64,000 nt of DNA from Manduca sexta (Eukaryota > Arthropoda > Insecta > Lepidoptera > Sphingidae), in the NCBI RefSeq assembly GCF_014839805.1, contig NC_051138.1, positions 3,408,983-3,472,982 of the forward strand, in the 5' to 3' direction. The position numbers were made by a program, and so were the translations under genes. This document shows, one piece after another, positions 36,126-49,165 of the stretch (position 1 is the first letter of the stretch; every line of letters begins with the position of its first letter). Under the pieces are notes generated by a model. That model worked only from the letters and a program-made list of their open reading frames with translations, was not told where the DNA came from and ran no database searches.

Positions 36126-36136
36126 TTAAATTTAAT

Positions 36137-39100
36137 AAATGTCATGGTAGTGTCTAACGTAAAACAATTAAGTTATGTATGTATCCATGTGACTTATTTT
36201 AACATCACCGAGGTGGAAATGATTACATCACGTTCCTAATAATAACTGATGCAACAATTGTACTGAATAATTTTATCATTCTAGAAATCCTATTAACCTA
36301 AATTAGCTTTTGCTTTTGTTGTAGTTATTTGTAACGATATCACGGTTTAATTCGTTCGATTAATTTCGATTAATTGTCAATGTGTTTTGTTGAGTAAAGA
36401 TAAATTTAAAGATCTCTTTATGTTTCTTTATAAACGGATTTATAAAAAATCTGAAGGTGTCTTTATAAACGATTTTTTGTTGTTTTTTCCCGCCGTGTGT
36501 GGCGTTGTTGTTCTCTCTTATGTCAAAATATGTGGTACTGTTAATTTCGCGTGCGAATAATAAATAAATATTGAAGAAACCTTACTCAATTTTTGAAATA
36601 TAGTTATAACACAACATTTTAAAAATAAAAATTCCAATTATTATGACTTATTTCGACTTTTAGAAAATTTGTTGTTATGCTTTAATTGATTATCGATATA
36701 ATATTGTTAAAAACATATATATTGCTTACTTATTATATTTAATTCACTGCATTATGTAGTGAACAATTTATATGTAGTATAAACCTAGTTTCGTAATTTT
36801 AATTTCGTAATCGTATCAAGTCACAGGGGTATCGGGAAATCTCGAACAATAATCCGAACAAATTATTAGTTGCTAAACTTTTTTTATTACCTACACACTA
36901 AGTTTCCTGAACATAATAAATATACCACATTACAAACATCTTCAACTAATGGAATTTTGAAATGTGGAACATGCGTTTTTTTTTATTTTACCAAAAGGCA
37001 TAGCGTAGAACACAATCAAGTTTGTGTTTGATTTGAATCGTTGCTGTACGATTTGAATTTAAATACTGTTTTGGATCTTCGCAGTTTTTAAAGATCTCAA
37101 TAAGATAATTGTTCATAATATCAGCGCATCATCATCTGGCCAGAACGAAAAATCAGTCAACCTCATCAAAAGTGAATCACATATTGAATCTACGTAACAA
37201 TATATTCGATACATTTTAAGGTCAATTCAAAATGACATTTATATAACGAAACAGTATCACATAGTGCTTTACTGGAAATGTTAGATAAACATCGTTCGCT
37301 ATGCGCAAGCGAACATTTAGCGTGAAACAATAAGGTATGTATCGCGGGCATCAGCCATGTGTATCAGGCATCAGCTATCAGAAACAGCGCCGAGCCACTG
37401 CTACCGACTCAGACATGCATGTCCCGCTTTTTTCAAGTACGAAATTTATGTATGTGGGTACGAACGTTTCAATATTTATGACTACTGCAATACTTGTACA
37501 AAACTCGAGTATGTACTTATATAAATTGTTGTCTGGATTGTTTGTCTTTCGATATGTTGATACGTGCGTTGTACCAGTAAACATAATTGTTACTTATTTT
37601 AACAATACAGATGTACGACGAAAATCACAAGTTACTTTCAGAAACTTCGAGAACATCGCAAGTGTGCAAACACCGTGCATTGTTTCTGTGCGTGCGTACG
37701 TATTTGTTGTAGTAGGTAGCGTCTATATTTGCTTTACCGATTTACGGCTTTGCTTTTGAATAGCCTGGTATACTACAAAGAAATAAAATACAGTTATTGC
37801 TAAGTGCTATTTTCCTGTTAAGCATTCCTAAGACGACGTGATGCAGTCTTTGGTTATTGCCATCAACAAAAAACTAAATTACAGATGAGACGGCACAATG
37901 TCATATTATACACACAGTGCCATATAATATTACTGGCAAATGTAAAGGCGACAGATGAAAAATAATATTGTTAGATATTGAAAATAGAATAATGTGGTTC
38001 TCCTGCGGCCGCCGCCCAGCCCGTTCTGCATGAACGGTATCCTCGCTTCGCGCAATGGAACGTGACTTGCCAATGTCCATTCGAAACTCCCTCCACGATG
38101 GACATTTTATTAATCACAAAGTATAGACTACGACAAGACAAATACATTTTTTGAATATTTTACCTAATCAAATAATGATACAAATATTATTTATTCAACA
38201 ATAAACGCCTTAGCAGGGATCAAATTAATATGGGCGTTTGGTACGGTTCGTACGGAATGCTAGTTAACAGTAAAGCCGATGCATGCTTGCAGTTTGTGCC
38301 AATTTATTCAACAAAAAAACTTCGCATAGTGCTCGATAGATATAATTAGTACCCCGACCAGCCAGACCGGTATTCAATAAACTGTACCAACGCAAAGCAT
38401 TTGACACTTTCTATTTATGTTCTACCGTATATCCACCACAAACGGTGCTATGTGACATAAGTGTATTCCTACAAGAATTGAATATTCTTCCTATTGTTAG
38501 GGCCAATACATTTATTACGTAGCCACTGAGGCATGTGAGCGTCGTTACACAATATGGAATCATGCACGTCACGCGCTTTGATGGATTTTCTTTCTTGGTT
38601 TAGTTCAAGTGGAGTTTTACAAACATGGAGGCACTGATTTATATTGTGAAATGTAAGAGGCTGCCAACTGCCAAGTTGCCTGCCGTTCGAGACGAATGCA
38701 CCGTAGATAGTAAACAACCGCAGCACTACGCATGCGGTTGGTGGCACTAGCTCGGAACATGAAAAAGATGTCACATAACGTGACTTTATCGATAGAAATA
38801 TAAAAGCTATATTGCTAACGTTAACTTATAATTTTCAAATAATCGCGTAGACACATAAATCGAGCGAAGACAAAGTTATCTCAATGCGGGTAGAACAGAA
38901 AAGGGAGTATTCGAGTCGCCAGTAAAACGATTTATCAGATTATTTGCTTAACAGCTTTTAATCAACGAGACTAATCGCGCCGGCATCAAGTTGTAAGAAA
39001 AAAGAACTGGCGATGGATAGATAACAGATAGAAAGCGCAGTTGAAACACCACTAACCGCGTTACGCACACTGAACAGTCTTCAAACTATACCCTACTCAG

Positions 39101-42100
39101 CACAAATAAGGCGAGCTCCGTTAAAAACTGTTATATACCCTCAAGTGCAGCGCACGTCTAAGCACATAGATGTAACACTTCAGCGGGGTCGGCTGATATA
39201 AGTGGAATCAGCGAGGCATAAGTATAGGCTATTTACGCACCGCTTTCATTGAATTAAAACAACATTAACCAGAACTTATCTTTATAACAAAAAAATCTTG
39301 CAATTAATTTAAGCGGTATTAATTTTTTCATTAAATTCAGAAACCGTTATATTTATTATTACAAAAGCATTAAATGTTTAACAGCTCGCAGACAATCGTA
39401 ATGAACTATGCATTTTATAGCTAAATATACGAGTTTATTCTAAGTCACTATAAGTAGATAGGTTTTTGCTTATTTAAATGATTTTAATTTTCCGTATGGA
39501 AACTTTCATCGTAACCTATTAGGTCGATGACGCGATCGCATAAACAATCATCCATACGTTTTGGTTTAACATGTGGAATTATGCCTTGTGCTTTATAAAG
39601 ATGAAGATTTCGTTCCAGCGAATTTCCTTTAGAGGAACAAACAATGAGTGCGTAATCAGCGACCGAGCTGTTACTTTTGTTGCCGCGCAAAGGTCTGGCA
39701 AACGATTCGAAATCAACAAAAGGTGGCCAATGTCAAACGTAACAAGGTTATTTGCAAACCGTTCGCATTGAATAAAGGCGGTGGATCTGCATTCTGGTCG
39801 CGTTAGAGCTAGTCATCTGGACATATTTGGATCGAATCTCCATGCAAGAATCTCGCAAGTTAATTTGTTTTAAGTCTCTTTTGAGATTTTGTGTTGGTGT
39901 GCCTCGTATGGACTGTGCTGTGCGTCATGGATCTATTTGCGCGGATGTAACAACGCCTTCATATTGGGATCTATGCCGTTTATATTAATTTTGGACATCC
40001 CATTTCCTTTGAATAAACTAAATTAGATGTAATTAAAGAGTTGACATTTTAAACAAGTTATCAAATTCAATTTATGAAACAATATAAAACAGTTGTTCAA
40101 AAATCCAAAGTGCATTTAAATATTTACAGCATTATTTGATTTTATTTAATACATGCATTGATATTGTTTCAAAACTACATACATAAATATGTAACTACGA
40201 TGCTTGTTTTAATATAATTTTACTTTAAACTTTGTAAGAATTTAAATACAAGAGTTACAAGTTTGTATTTTACATGATGTAAGTGTCAGACTCCACACAA
40301 TGGATTTAACATCAGTCATCAGCGTGTTACAACACAGCTGCAGGTTTATTGCGAGGGTGGCTAGCGATGCGTGTTTTTGTATATCATAACGTCACGCTTG
40401 TATTCATGTAGGGGTAGCGAGAAAGACAAATTGTGCATATTGGATTTTAGAATATTCATATTTCAGTGCGATAGATTCGTTATCTATATCACCAGAGCTA
40501 ATCTCGACTAGCTCTATAATTTATAATTCCAGATAACTGATGTTTTTCTAGCTGAAGATTGGTATTGTCTTTTTTGGCAATTTGGGGCTTACAGTTGACG
40601 TATACTCCAACTGGGGCAATGGGACAAAATCTAATAAGACTAGTTAGTGATTATTAGCAATATAAATATTTTTTTTTATCTATATTCACAAGACATTTGA
40701 ACAGATTGGTATAATTAGTAACTAAGTAATTATTATTTTATGGTACTTCGTGCCGGATTAGTAATAATTTTCTTTAAGACGAACCCGTTTGTTTTAATTT
40801 TATTTTAGGAGAAAGTAATTTAAAACACTAATAGAAAACATATATGCGGAATAAAAACAATCTTCATACGTAAATGTTTAATAATATTTTCCCAACCGCA
40901 GGAAGCCTATAATGTGTGTCGTGTGAACTTCATTAGGACACGAGTTGTGAACAATCGATCACTTTTGGTGAGGCCTTATCGCGATCTAACACAAACCATT
41001 TGCACGTGCCTTTGATTTTCACCAACCATAAGTTTATTTTATACATGCGAAGGTTTCTGATAACGCACAATATATTATGTAACATTTCTACCACTTTCTC
41101 CCTGAGGAACGGTTTGACACCAATACGTTGCAAAATCTGATTAAAAAAGTAACCATCCTATTGCACGGTTATTAACGAATTCGGAATTGAAACGAATAAA
41201 AAATTACTAAAAGTGAAACTTGCGCTCTCGTTTTTAATGTCATGGCGTCAAAGTGAAGAGACTTGAAACTGTTAACCAATTATAAGTATTTAAAAATATA
41301 AACAATCATTGTCTAATTATGTATCTAAGGCGATTCCGAAACGCATGTTGCGTTTAATGATTTCTAGCATGTTCTTTTATATGAACAGCAACTGTTAAGC
41401 ACTTAATGTCCGTTCACGGACGTGTGCGAATATACAAACATGTTTAGTTGTTTTTAAAAGACCACGGTACAGTACAGAGCATTGTCTGTAGTCAAAACAG
41501 CTATAAAAAGTGGATCAGGCTTTAAATAATATACTCCTGAGTGAAATCCCCAGACAGCTCAAGATTGGCAGTAGTTTCGCTGACGATATAGGCTATAGCC
41601 TTCTACAGACCATAGCGAGCGTGTACGTGACCGAGAAAGCAAATGTTCACAGTTTTAATTCTAGTATCGGGATAAATGTTTGTGCCACTCTTGCGTGTCG
41701 GTATTTGGTACTTGTGAGATCGAAATGTTCCGATTATCCTCGTTTAGAATACTTGTTACATATATGTGGCTGCAAGTTGCGACTTCTTGAAATATCTACA
41801 TTATTATTTGAATATTTTAGCTCTCGACCAAATCGGCTCAGTAGTGAAACCTGTCTGCCCACCTGTGGCATGATACAATAAAGGAAGACGTCAGTGTCCG
41901 TCGTCAGATTCCGCAAAAACGTTATTAACTTTTTGTCAATGTTGACAATGTTCGTGACGTGGATCACTGCGAAGTGAAGGTCGTAGGGTTCGATTCTCAC
42001 TTAAGCACTAAAACTTGTATGTTTTCAGAGTTTTAAACGGGTTTTTCAAATGGTTTATAATTAGTGGGGATAGGATATTTTATGCATCGACAAAAATAAT

Positions 42101-43029
42101 CATGGCAGGTTTCCTAAAACAGAAGTGAGTGGGCTTCTAATTAATCGTTGGCTTTCTTTGGAAAATATTCTAAGTATCTTAACAAATGTAAGACAACTAT
42201 CGATTTAAATGTATACTAATAAATTTGATAAATTTATATTAATAGACAAAAACAATCGGATGACGAAGAGCATTAAATCAATGTGACGCACTTATGAGTC
42301 GCAATTGCTATCGCAGTAAGTAAATGGATGTTCACAGACTTGCCCCGAAACAAGGATAAGTCATATAGCGGGTTTTTCACAGCGTATAATGCTCCCAACT
42401 AGATAGGATCCAGTCAGTCTGCCGCAAAACCACACAGATGACCTCCTAGGAGTTTTATATTAGATTGAGATGAACATTAGAAGGCGGTCGGCCCACTGCA
42501 CACAAAATAATTCAGAAAAACAAACTACAACAACTTTTATCGCGTCGTACAATGGTCTTTGTTATGAAAACAACAACGTTAACACCTCCGCACTATATCT
42601 ACTCTGTAAATTTATCCGTCATTCTGACATAGTCGGGTTGGCGCAATAGAAATTTTATTACACTTTGATAATAAAAAATCAGTAAAAGGAATTTATTTAT
42701 TTGTAACGCATTTATTTCAGTTACGGTTTGACGATTGTTTCATAATTTTGTTTTATTAAAATTCAATAGAATATTAATCAAGAGATAAAAAAGTTAACGT
42801 ACGCATAATTATCGTTCAAAACTTGATCGGAAATGAAGTCATGAGTTGTTCCAACGTATTGGCCATCTATGTAGTTATCGACAGATTATACCAATTCCTA
42901 ACAGAATAAAATACAACTTTGTTTTTGTCTTTTATAGGTTTGTTTTTAAACTAGTTTCCTGCACACAAAATCAAACTAAAAGCACTTCAAGCCGCTAAAG
43001 CTTATTACTAATCATGATAAGTAATTAAG
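36137..43029. other. Long non-coding stretch
   Basis: AT-rich with no supported gene. The longest open frame, 140 codons on the plus strand at 37337-37759, has no recognised domain and is discussed among the rejected items. A B-box-like string, GTAGGGTTCGATTCTCAC (about 41982-41999), marks a probable decayed tRNA-derived SINE. Confidence 0.4.
41950..42008 (+). repeat. Possible decayed tRNA-derived SINE fragment
   Basis: GGTTCGATTCTCAC matches the polymerase III B-box consensus and is preceded by GATCACTGCGAAGTGAAGGT, which could be a decayed tRNA body. There is no A-box of quality and no tail. Its family seems different from the SINE at 30673. Confidence 0.3.
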
Positions 43030-43063
43030 AGAGGTCTTGACCCAGTAGTGGAACGTTCATAGG
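43030..43063 (+). mobile_element. LINE 3' tail at the edge of the assembly gap
   Basis: GAGGTCTTGACCCAGTAGTG, then GAACGTTCATAGG, resembles the 3' end of a common lepidopteran LINE group (usual form ...GCCCAGCAGTGGGAC...). The sequence runs straight into Ns, which fits an assembly broken by a repeat. Confidence 0.5.
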
Positions 43064-43563
43064 NNNNNNNNNNNNNNNNNNNNNNNNNNNNNNNNNNNNN
43101 NNNNNNNNNNNNNNNNNNNNNNNNNNNNNNNNNNNNNNNNNNNNNNNNNNNNNNNNNNNNNNNNNNNNNNNNNNNNNNNNNNNNNNNNNNNNNNNNNNNN
43201 NNNNNNNNNNNNNNNNNNNNNNNNNNNNNNNNNNNNNNNNNNNNNNNNNNNNNNNNNNNNNNNNNNNNNNNNNNNNNNNNNNNNNNNNNNNNNNNNNNNN
43301 NNNNNNNNNNNNNNNNNNNNNNNNNNNNNNNNNNNNNNNNNNNNNNNNNNNNNNNNNNNNNNNNNNNNNNNNNNNNNNNNNNNNNNNNNNNNNNNNNNNN
43401 NNNNNNNNNNNNNNNNNNNNNNNNNNNNNNNNNNNNNNNNNNNNNNNNNNNNNNNNNNNNNNNNNNNNNNNNNNNNNNNNNNNNNNNNNNNNNNNNNNNN
43501 NNNNNNNNNNNNNNNNNNNNNNNNNNNNNNNNNNNNNNNNNNNNNNNNNNNNNNNNNNNNNNN
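43064..43563. other. Assembly gap, exactly 500 N
   Basis: Unsequenced bases. The round length suggests a placeholder rather than a measured size. Reading frames computed across it are meaningless. Confidence 0.99.
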
Positions 43564-46500
43564 AGTCACGTTGAATCTCACAAGGTAAATTTACCACAAT
43601 GGCGCTTCCACGATTATCAACCTGTTCTATTGCATTCTATATTGTGGTACGTATGTAGTTAATTCGCATAATTTTGCCGTGGACAACTCGGTCATCACGT
43701 GGGGCTTTGTGAGCTCACGAGGATAAACAATCTGTGTTTTCACCTTCAGCATCCGTTATACTATTGTTACTAAGTAGGCACGTTTTATGCGGCGTTGCAT
43801 TTGTAAGAAATGTCATACCGACTTGACTCTGACTAGCGTAAGCGGTTACCGATAGCAAATCTGCAAATTGGGTTGTATATTTGAAAGTTATACAAACCAA
43901 TTTGCAGAATTACTACACACATACCGAATTTAGGAAAATGCTCCTATCGTTCTACTCTAAAGTCAAAGGAAAAAGAAAATGTAAAACGAGACACGATATT
44001 GGCATCATACATAAACTGCAAAACTATTACACCTCAAGCATTGTTTTTCCATTACCGTCAGAAATGCTATATTTCAGTCGTCAATGCATCGTGATTATCT
44101 TTCATGAATAAACCATTATAAATAATATCAACTGTCAAAGAAATGATTGAGGTAAATTGTATCTGATTATAGATTGATTATACATATTCTAATTTTATTT
44201 ATGAGACCAATGAAGTTGACCTGTCCCCGAGAAACGAAATTAACTGGTATAAAAATTCAAAACAGGTTTTTCGAACCATATTATTCTAATTAACATTTTG
44301 TCATAGTTCACAACTGGATCTAAGAAAACCAAGTCAATAGAACTGTGAGATACATATGTCGTGGGTCGCGTATTCAATTTTACATTCTTCTTACAAAATT
44401 ATCTAAATGACCACATGTTTTGCTTGCAAATCATTTAATAGCGATTTTATCTTACATTATATTTAGCGCAAGTGTCGGCCGAGGCAAAACCAATACAAAT
44501 AAACAAACCGGCGTGGGCGAGTAGGTCACCGGACCTCTTAGGACCTGCGCTCTCACTTTTGTTGAATTGGGTTTTTGAAATTTTAGAAATCTGACCGTCT
44601 TTGGTCTACAATGTAAATTTTGCACATAAACAACACCAGTCGCCATAAAAGGGGGAAGGAAAACTACAGGTAAAATACAATCTCGGACTCGGGTAGGCAT
44701 GTTAAATCTATTTATAAATTTTGTTCATTGTTACGTGCAATTCAATAAACATACCATTAGCATAATAAAACAATAATAACTTCAAGTGGTATTCATGTCG
44801 TTTAGAATTCAACGTACATAACTTATATAGAAACAATAGGTTTTGTTAAGGGCGAGGCAACTACCTCGAGTAATAAATGTATATCCATATTATTAAGTAT
44901 ATAAGTTGACCTATTTCAACATATAAGCAGCAGTATGTTAAATGTATTGGTATAATTGACTTTTGTATGTTATTAGTAAGGGCGAGCTTCATTTATTTAC
45001 AGCCTCAGTTTTGGAATAACAAAGTGGAAAAGACTTATTAATAATATCTTTAGAGTCCCTACAAAATTCATTAATAATTTCAACACCAAAACTTTTGTAA
45101 TGGAAAAGTCCCGATATATTTTGTACTCAAAAGTACATGATATTATAATGAAAATCTTGTTTCGCGCTCTGACAGTTTGCTGTATATACATATACTATAT
45201 GCAATAAAATAGAACTTAGGTGACCGTCGAAGGAGGTGACGTCTCCCAATAGTCAAGAGTGATTTATGGATTGCACATCAGTATCTAAATCAAAAAAATA
45301 ACATTAAGTACAACGTAGCTTTGTTGAGTCAGTACTTATTTGAAGAAAAGTGGGACATTAATAGTCTTAATACTTGAAACAAAAAGAGTATTGGAAAAGT
45401 AACTTAAAATAACAAGAAATAAATTAAGTAATTGTTCACATTATTTGATAGTCATGGTCATTATCGACCATGCAATTAGAATGCTTGTTTTTACCGTAAA
45501 CTATATTCATTATGATTCTGTTTATGATATAAAAATGATATGTAGATGAGTGTAAAAGTTATTCACCGAGTTTTACGGCTTTGTAATATTCTAATATATT
45601 TCTTTAAGCATCTTTCTCGGGGATTTTACTTATCAAGTTTGATTATACTCATGGAAAAATATGACATTTCCAACTTTACAATTAAACGTAAATCATAATA
45701 TTAGAGAATGATAATGGCTGACAGTGTTACTACTTATATAAGCGTTTATTACCACGCCACAGTCCCATTGCTACTGTTTTCTATTGAAATGCACAATAGT
45801 GTTCACATACCAAAGCGTGTTTTGACTTTACAAATGCAGGCAGCTTGGCGCTCGATGCATATGAAGGCTCGTTATCTAGGCGCCTAGTGGGAAAAAGTGG
45901 AATACAACTTCAAATTATTCATAACATAAAACGCTGTATTTATTCTAAATCGTGGTAAAACCTATATCCACCCAGAAGAGTGCTTATAAATGAAAATATC
46001 GCGTGGGTGTGACTAAGCAATGTTTAGGCTAGTCACTAACACAAGCCAAACATGAATTAGCTAGCGGAAATGTTATTCATCCGACACTAAAATATCACAA
46101 CACAGATATGAACAGTACAGTCATGTGCATTTGAAATTACACTGAGACATGTCGTTTACCCCACAAAGGCTCAACAGAGGCCGGCCTCGATTGAAATGCA
46201 GTGCTCTACGCTGCACCCTTTTAAGTCGCAGACAAAACGGATTGCAGACTTTGTTTGCGTCGAATTGAAATCCACGCGTCATCAAGCATTTTAAATATAC
46301 TTTTGAAGAAGGTACGATTAAATTAATTCACTTTTGATATCTGTTGTTAGGCAATATTTGCTGGTTTTAATACAATAAATTAAAACTTTCGAAGTTTATT
46401 TATGAGCGAATGGCAAGGGAAGAAATTATCTTAACGGTTAATTATCATTTACACTTGCGAGTAACGCAAAATTAAAAAAGAACTTGTGAAATATATTCCT

Positions 46501-48417
46501 TTGGTCTTACCGAACTATTAAATAAGGATCTTAAAATTGTATCGCTTGCAGTACAGGTGTCCTTCAAAATAACATCGTTTACTTTCTTTTCAAGTCCTAG
46601 AATAGGCAGAGGCAACTCGTCCAGTTTGTCAACATAATATAAATGTCACTGAATGCAGTCGAACCGGTCGGTAAATTATTTTTTTTGAATCGTCAGCTGC
46701 CTCTGGTGTTGTTTTGAAAGCTGCAACCGATCCAGCTGTGGCACCCATGCCATGCCATTTGATCTGTTAACATCTTGGGTATTAAAGTGACACTCGCTTT
46801 TTATGAACCTTTTGTGGTATTTACAAATGATCATTTCTTCCGACGAGACGCGTGAGCAAAAACGTCATTACTGTACTAAAATAACATGCAGTTTGATGTG
46901 GCATTTCATATAATTTATGAAAGAAAAAAGTTAATACTAAACTCGGTTTAATTAATAGCAGTAATATAGAGTAATTCAATAGTATTCTGTACACAAAGAA
47001 TTGAAACTGTTTCGCTAGTGGGACACAAATGTCCCAAACACATCACGGAACTTTAAACAACTAATTAGTGCACAACGCACGTTTAATATACTCCGGGGTA
47101 ATATACATAATTTCCTGCATTAAAACACTGCATTATTAGTCTAATTTACAGTCCAGTTCATAAAGCGCACATGATAGCAAATTAATTGGCAAAACGGAAC
47201 GCTATGCATAGTGCACGAGTAATTACAAGTCAGTAAAGTACGTTGCATGACCGGGCTCACGTTCGCGTAACATAATTTTGTTAAAACGTTTAAACACAGA
47301 ATAGGTACCGGCGTGGCCTCGACGCAATTGGAATTCAATCAAACAGCCGCGTATCACGAACGGGCCGTTTGTTACGACGTTCAAAGTGTGTGCTATTACC
47401 ACAGCAAGGGAGCCGAGTGGAATTGACAATGTCGCGCACAATTGACCAGAAGCCAGTGACCCGCGGCTTGCTGGCGAGGCATTAGACGCGAGCGCGGGCG
47501 CGAACGCCCAGCGTGCACTTAGCACTGTGCAGTGTGCACGCACCGCACTGCTGGCTACATGACATCGTGTTTGTTATGCAAAACTGCGAACATCCTACCG
47601 CCACGAGGGACGTGGCTAATGCGTTCAATTACCTATTGTTTTTATTTATATTAATATACCAAAATAACTAATATAAATGAGAAAGTATGCGTGCTTGTCG
47701 ACTTACCTTTCATCTGTATACTGTATACTTGTTTTTCTAATATTTTATTGTTTTACGTATATGTTTTTTATTCGAGAATCTGGGTAGGTAAATAAAGATG
47801 CATACTCCGCAACGTCACAACTTGCTAAACAATATTGAGGATCACGTGTTGTGCTTTAATGTTTGTCTAGTGAATACATAGCACCAGAAAGTTAATGTTC
47901 TCGCCAGCATTCGTGTAGAAATATATTATTATCAGTAGTAACTCCAACTATTGCAAATAGAAACAGATGTTTAAATAAAATTTATTTGTTTTTGACTATG
48001 CGCCTAACCATGTATACAATCGAACACAAAACAAAGTCTACGTCAATGAAGGTATCAAAACAAAAATCATCTTCATAATATGTACCTACATGAGTAATTT
48101 AAACACAGTAATCATTCGCGGAAGCAAACAAACATGAAGCCTTGATAAAATGTAACATTGAAACAAATTCGCAAAATTTATCACCACGTACCGGAATTCC
48201 TGCGACATCTTAAATTACGATGTTAGTCTATCTTCATCGTTTGTGCGGGTAAAAACAAACGAAACCGTGAAATGTTGCTTTGATGAACAACATTGTTTAT
48301 TAATGGGCAACACAGAATAACCGTCTTTAAATATGGACAGGAAACGAGTCAATAAAACGCACGGGAGCTTTTAGCTCGCCGGTTAAGTAAATCTGTATTA
48401 TATTATACGGACATTGA
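43564..48417. other. Non-coding stretch
   Basis: AT-rich. An 82-codon minus-strand frame at 44452-44700 lies in a GC-balanced segment that could be a repeat relic but was not identified. The GC-rich block at 47340-47560 is listed separately. Confidence 0.4.
47340..47560. promoter_or_regulatory. GC-rich block, candidate regulatory or first-exon segment
   Basis: CpG-dense (AGACGCGAGCGCGGGCGCGA near 47485) with an inverted GTGCAC-rich patch (TGCACTTAGCACTGTGCAGT, then GTGCAC). A 106-codon minus-strand frame (47223-47543) spans it without recognisable domains. It may be an open frame kept by GC richness, or an unrecognised exon. Confidence 0.2.
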
Positions 48418-48425
48418 GTCGATAC

Positions 48426-49157
48426 TAGGGATTGCAATCCGGTACAAACTTAAATCCGGCCGGATTCAGCCAGAATCACGAGAATTCCGCCGGATCCGGC
48501 CGGATCCGGATTGGTATTTTGGGTGTTCAACATAGCGCATATTTCTAACTTCATGGCATAATATAAGGAATAATCTACGGGGAAAAAATAGAAACGATTT
48601 TGTGCGAAAATCAACTCTTATTTATTTATAATTATTATCAGTCAGTTATTATATAATAATCAGTCTCAAAGATTGCAAACAACAGTGAATTATTTATGGT
48701 TTAAATTAAGTTAAACCCGTTCATAAAAACTAAATTAAATCAACATCATATTGTTCTATAATCCAAATTAAAATTTTCAAAATCAACAGCTTATGGATAC
48801 TATACCCATGCATTCATTACAGCACAGACCATTTTTCTTGTTGGAAAAACGCTCTTAGAAAACAAATTGTATTAATAGCACATCCTTTAGCCTACTTCTC
48901 AAGGAACTGCAAATATAACCAGCGGCCGAAAAAGGACTTTCAGCTTCAACGCTGGTTGGTTTCACTAAAGTCAAATCTCCTTCAGTTTCATAAGCGCTCA
49001 CTTCTTTCTTAAGTTTTTTAATACTTTCACACGGTTTTGATAAGAGAAATTACGTTTTTCTTAATATATCGGAACCGGCCACCGGATCCGGTGATATTGT
49101 TGGATCCGGTAGGCAACGAAAACGTACCGGATCCGCCGGACCGGATTACAATCCCTA
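48426..49157 (-). mobile_element. 732-bp internally deleted hAT transposon with perfect 8-bp target duplication
   Basis: Ends TAGGGATTGCAATCCGGT (left) and TAGGGATTGTAATCCGGT (reverse complement of right) differ at one base in 18. The flanks are identical 8-bp copies of GTCGATAC (48418-48425 and 49158-49165). The subterminal zones are crowded with GGATCCGG motifs at both ends. On the minus strand the middle encodes the end of a hAT transposase (see 48855-49040). It is a deletion derivative of an autonomous element rather than a purely non-coding MITE. Confidence 0.94.
48855..49040 (-). pseudogene. hAT transposase C-terminal dimerisation region, remnant
   Basis: The minus frame reads CESIKKLKKEVSAYETEGDL, then PTSVEAESPFSAAGYICSSL and RSRLKDVLLIQFVF before a stop at 48855-48857. 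The pattern P-T-S-V-E-A-E-x-x-F-S-A-A-G-x-I-C-x-x-L-R-S-R-L is the signature of the hAT C-terminal dimerisation domain. The next frame continues LRAFFQQEKW, so a single-base loss in a T run near 48858-48862 broke the end. The N-terminal BED finger and catalytic core are absent, removed by internal deletion. Confidence 0.88.
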
Positions 49158-49165
49158 GTCGATAC

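Noticed and set aside
37337..37759. 140-codon plus-strand open frame
   Set aside because: Longest frame in the desert, but no recognisable domain, no clear promoter or splice context, and a length that can arise by chance across six frames of 64 kb. It could be revisited with RNA-seq.
41510..41881. 123-codon plus-strand open frame
   Set aside because: No domain or codon signal recognised; no supporting context.
43025..43597. Frames of 174-190 codons
   Set aside because: They consist almost entirely of N bases in the gap.
44452..44700. 82-codon minus-strand frame in a GC-balanced segment
   Set aside because: Texture suggests an old repeat, but no terminus, tail or recognised motif supports any call.
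47223..47543. 106-codon minus-strand open frame
   Set aside because: Lies over a GC-rich block where stop codons are rarer; no domain recognised.
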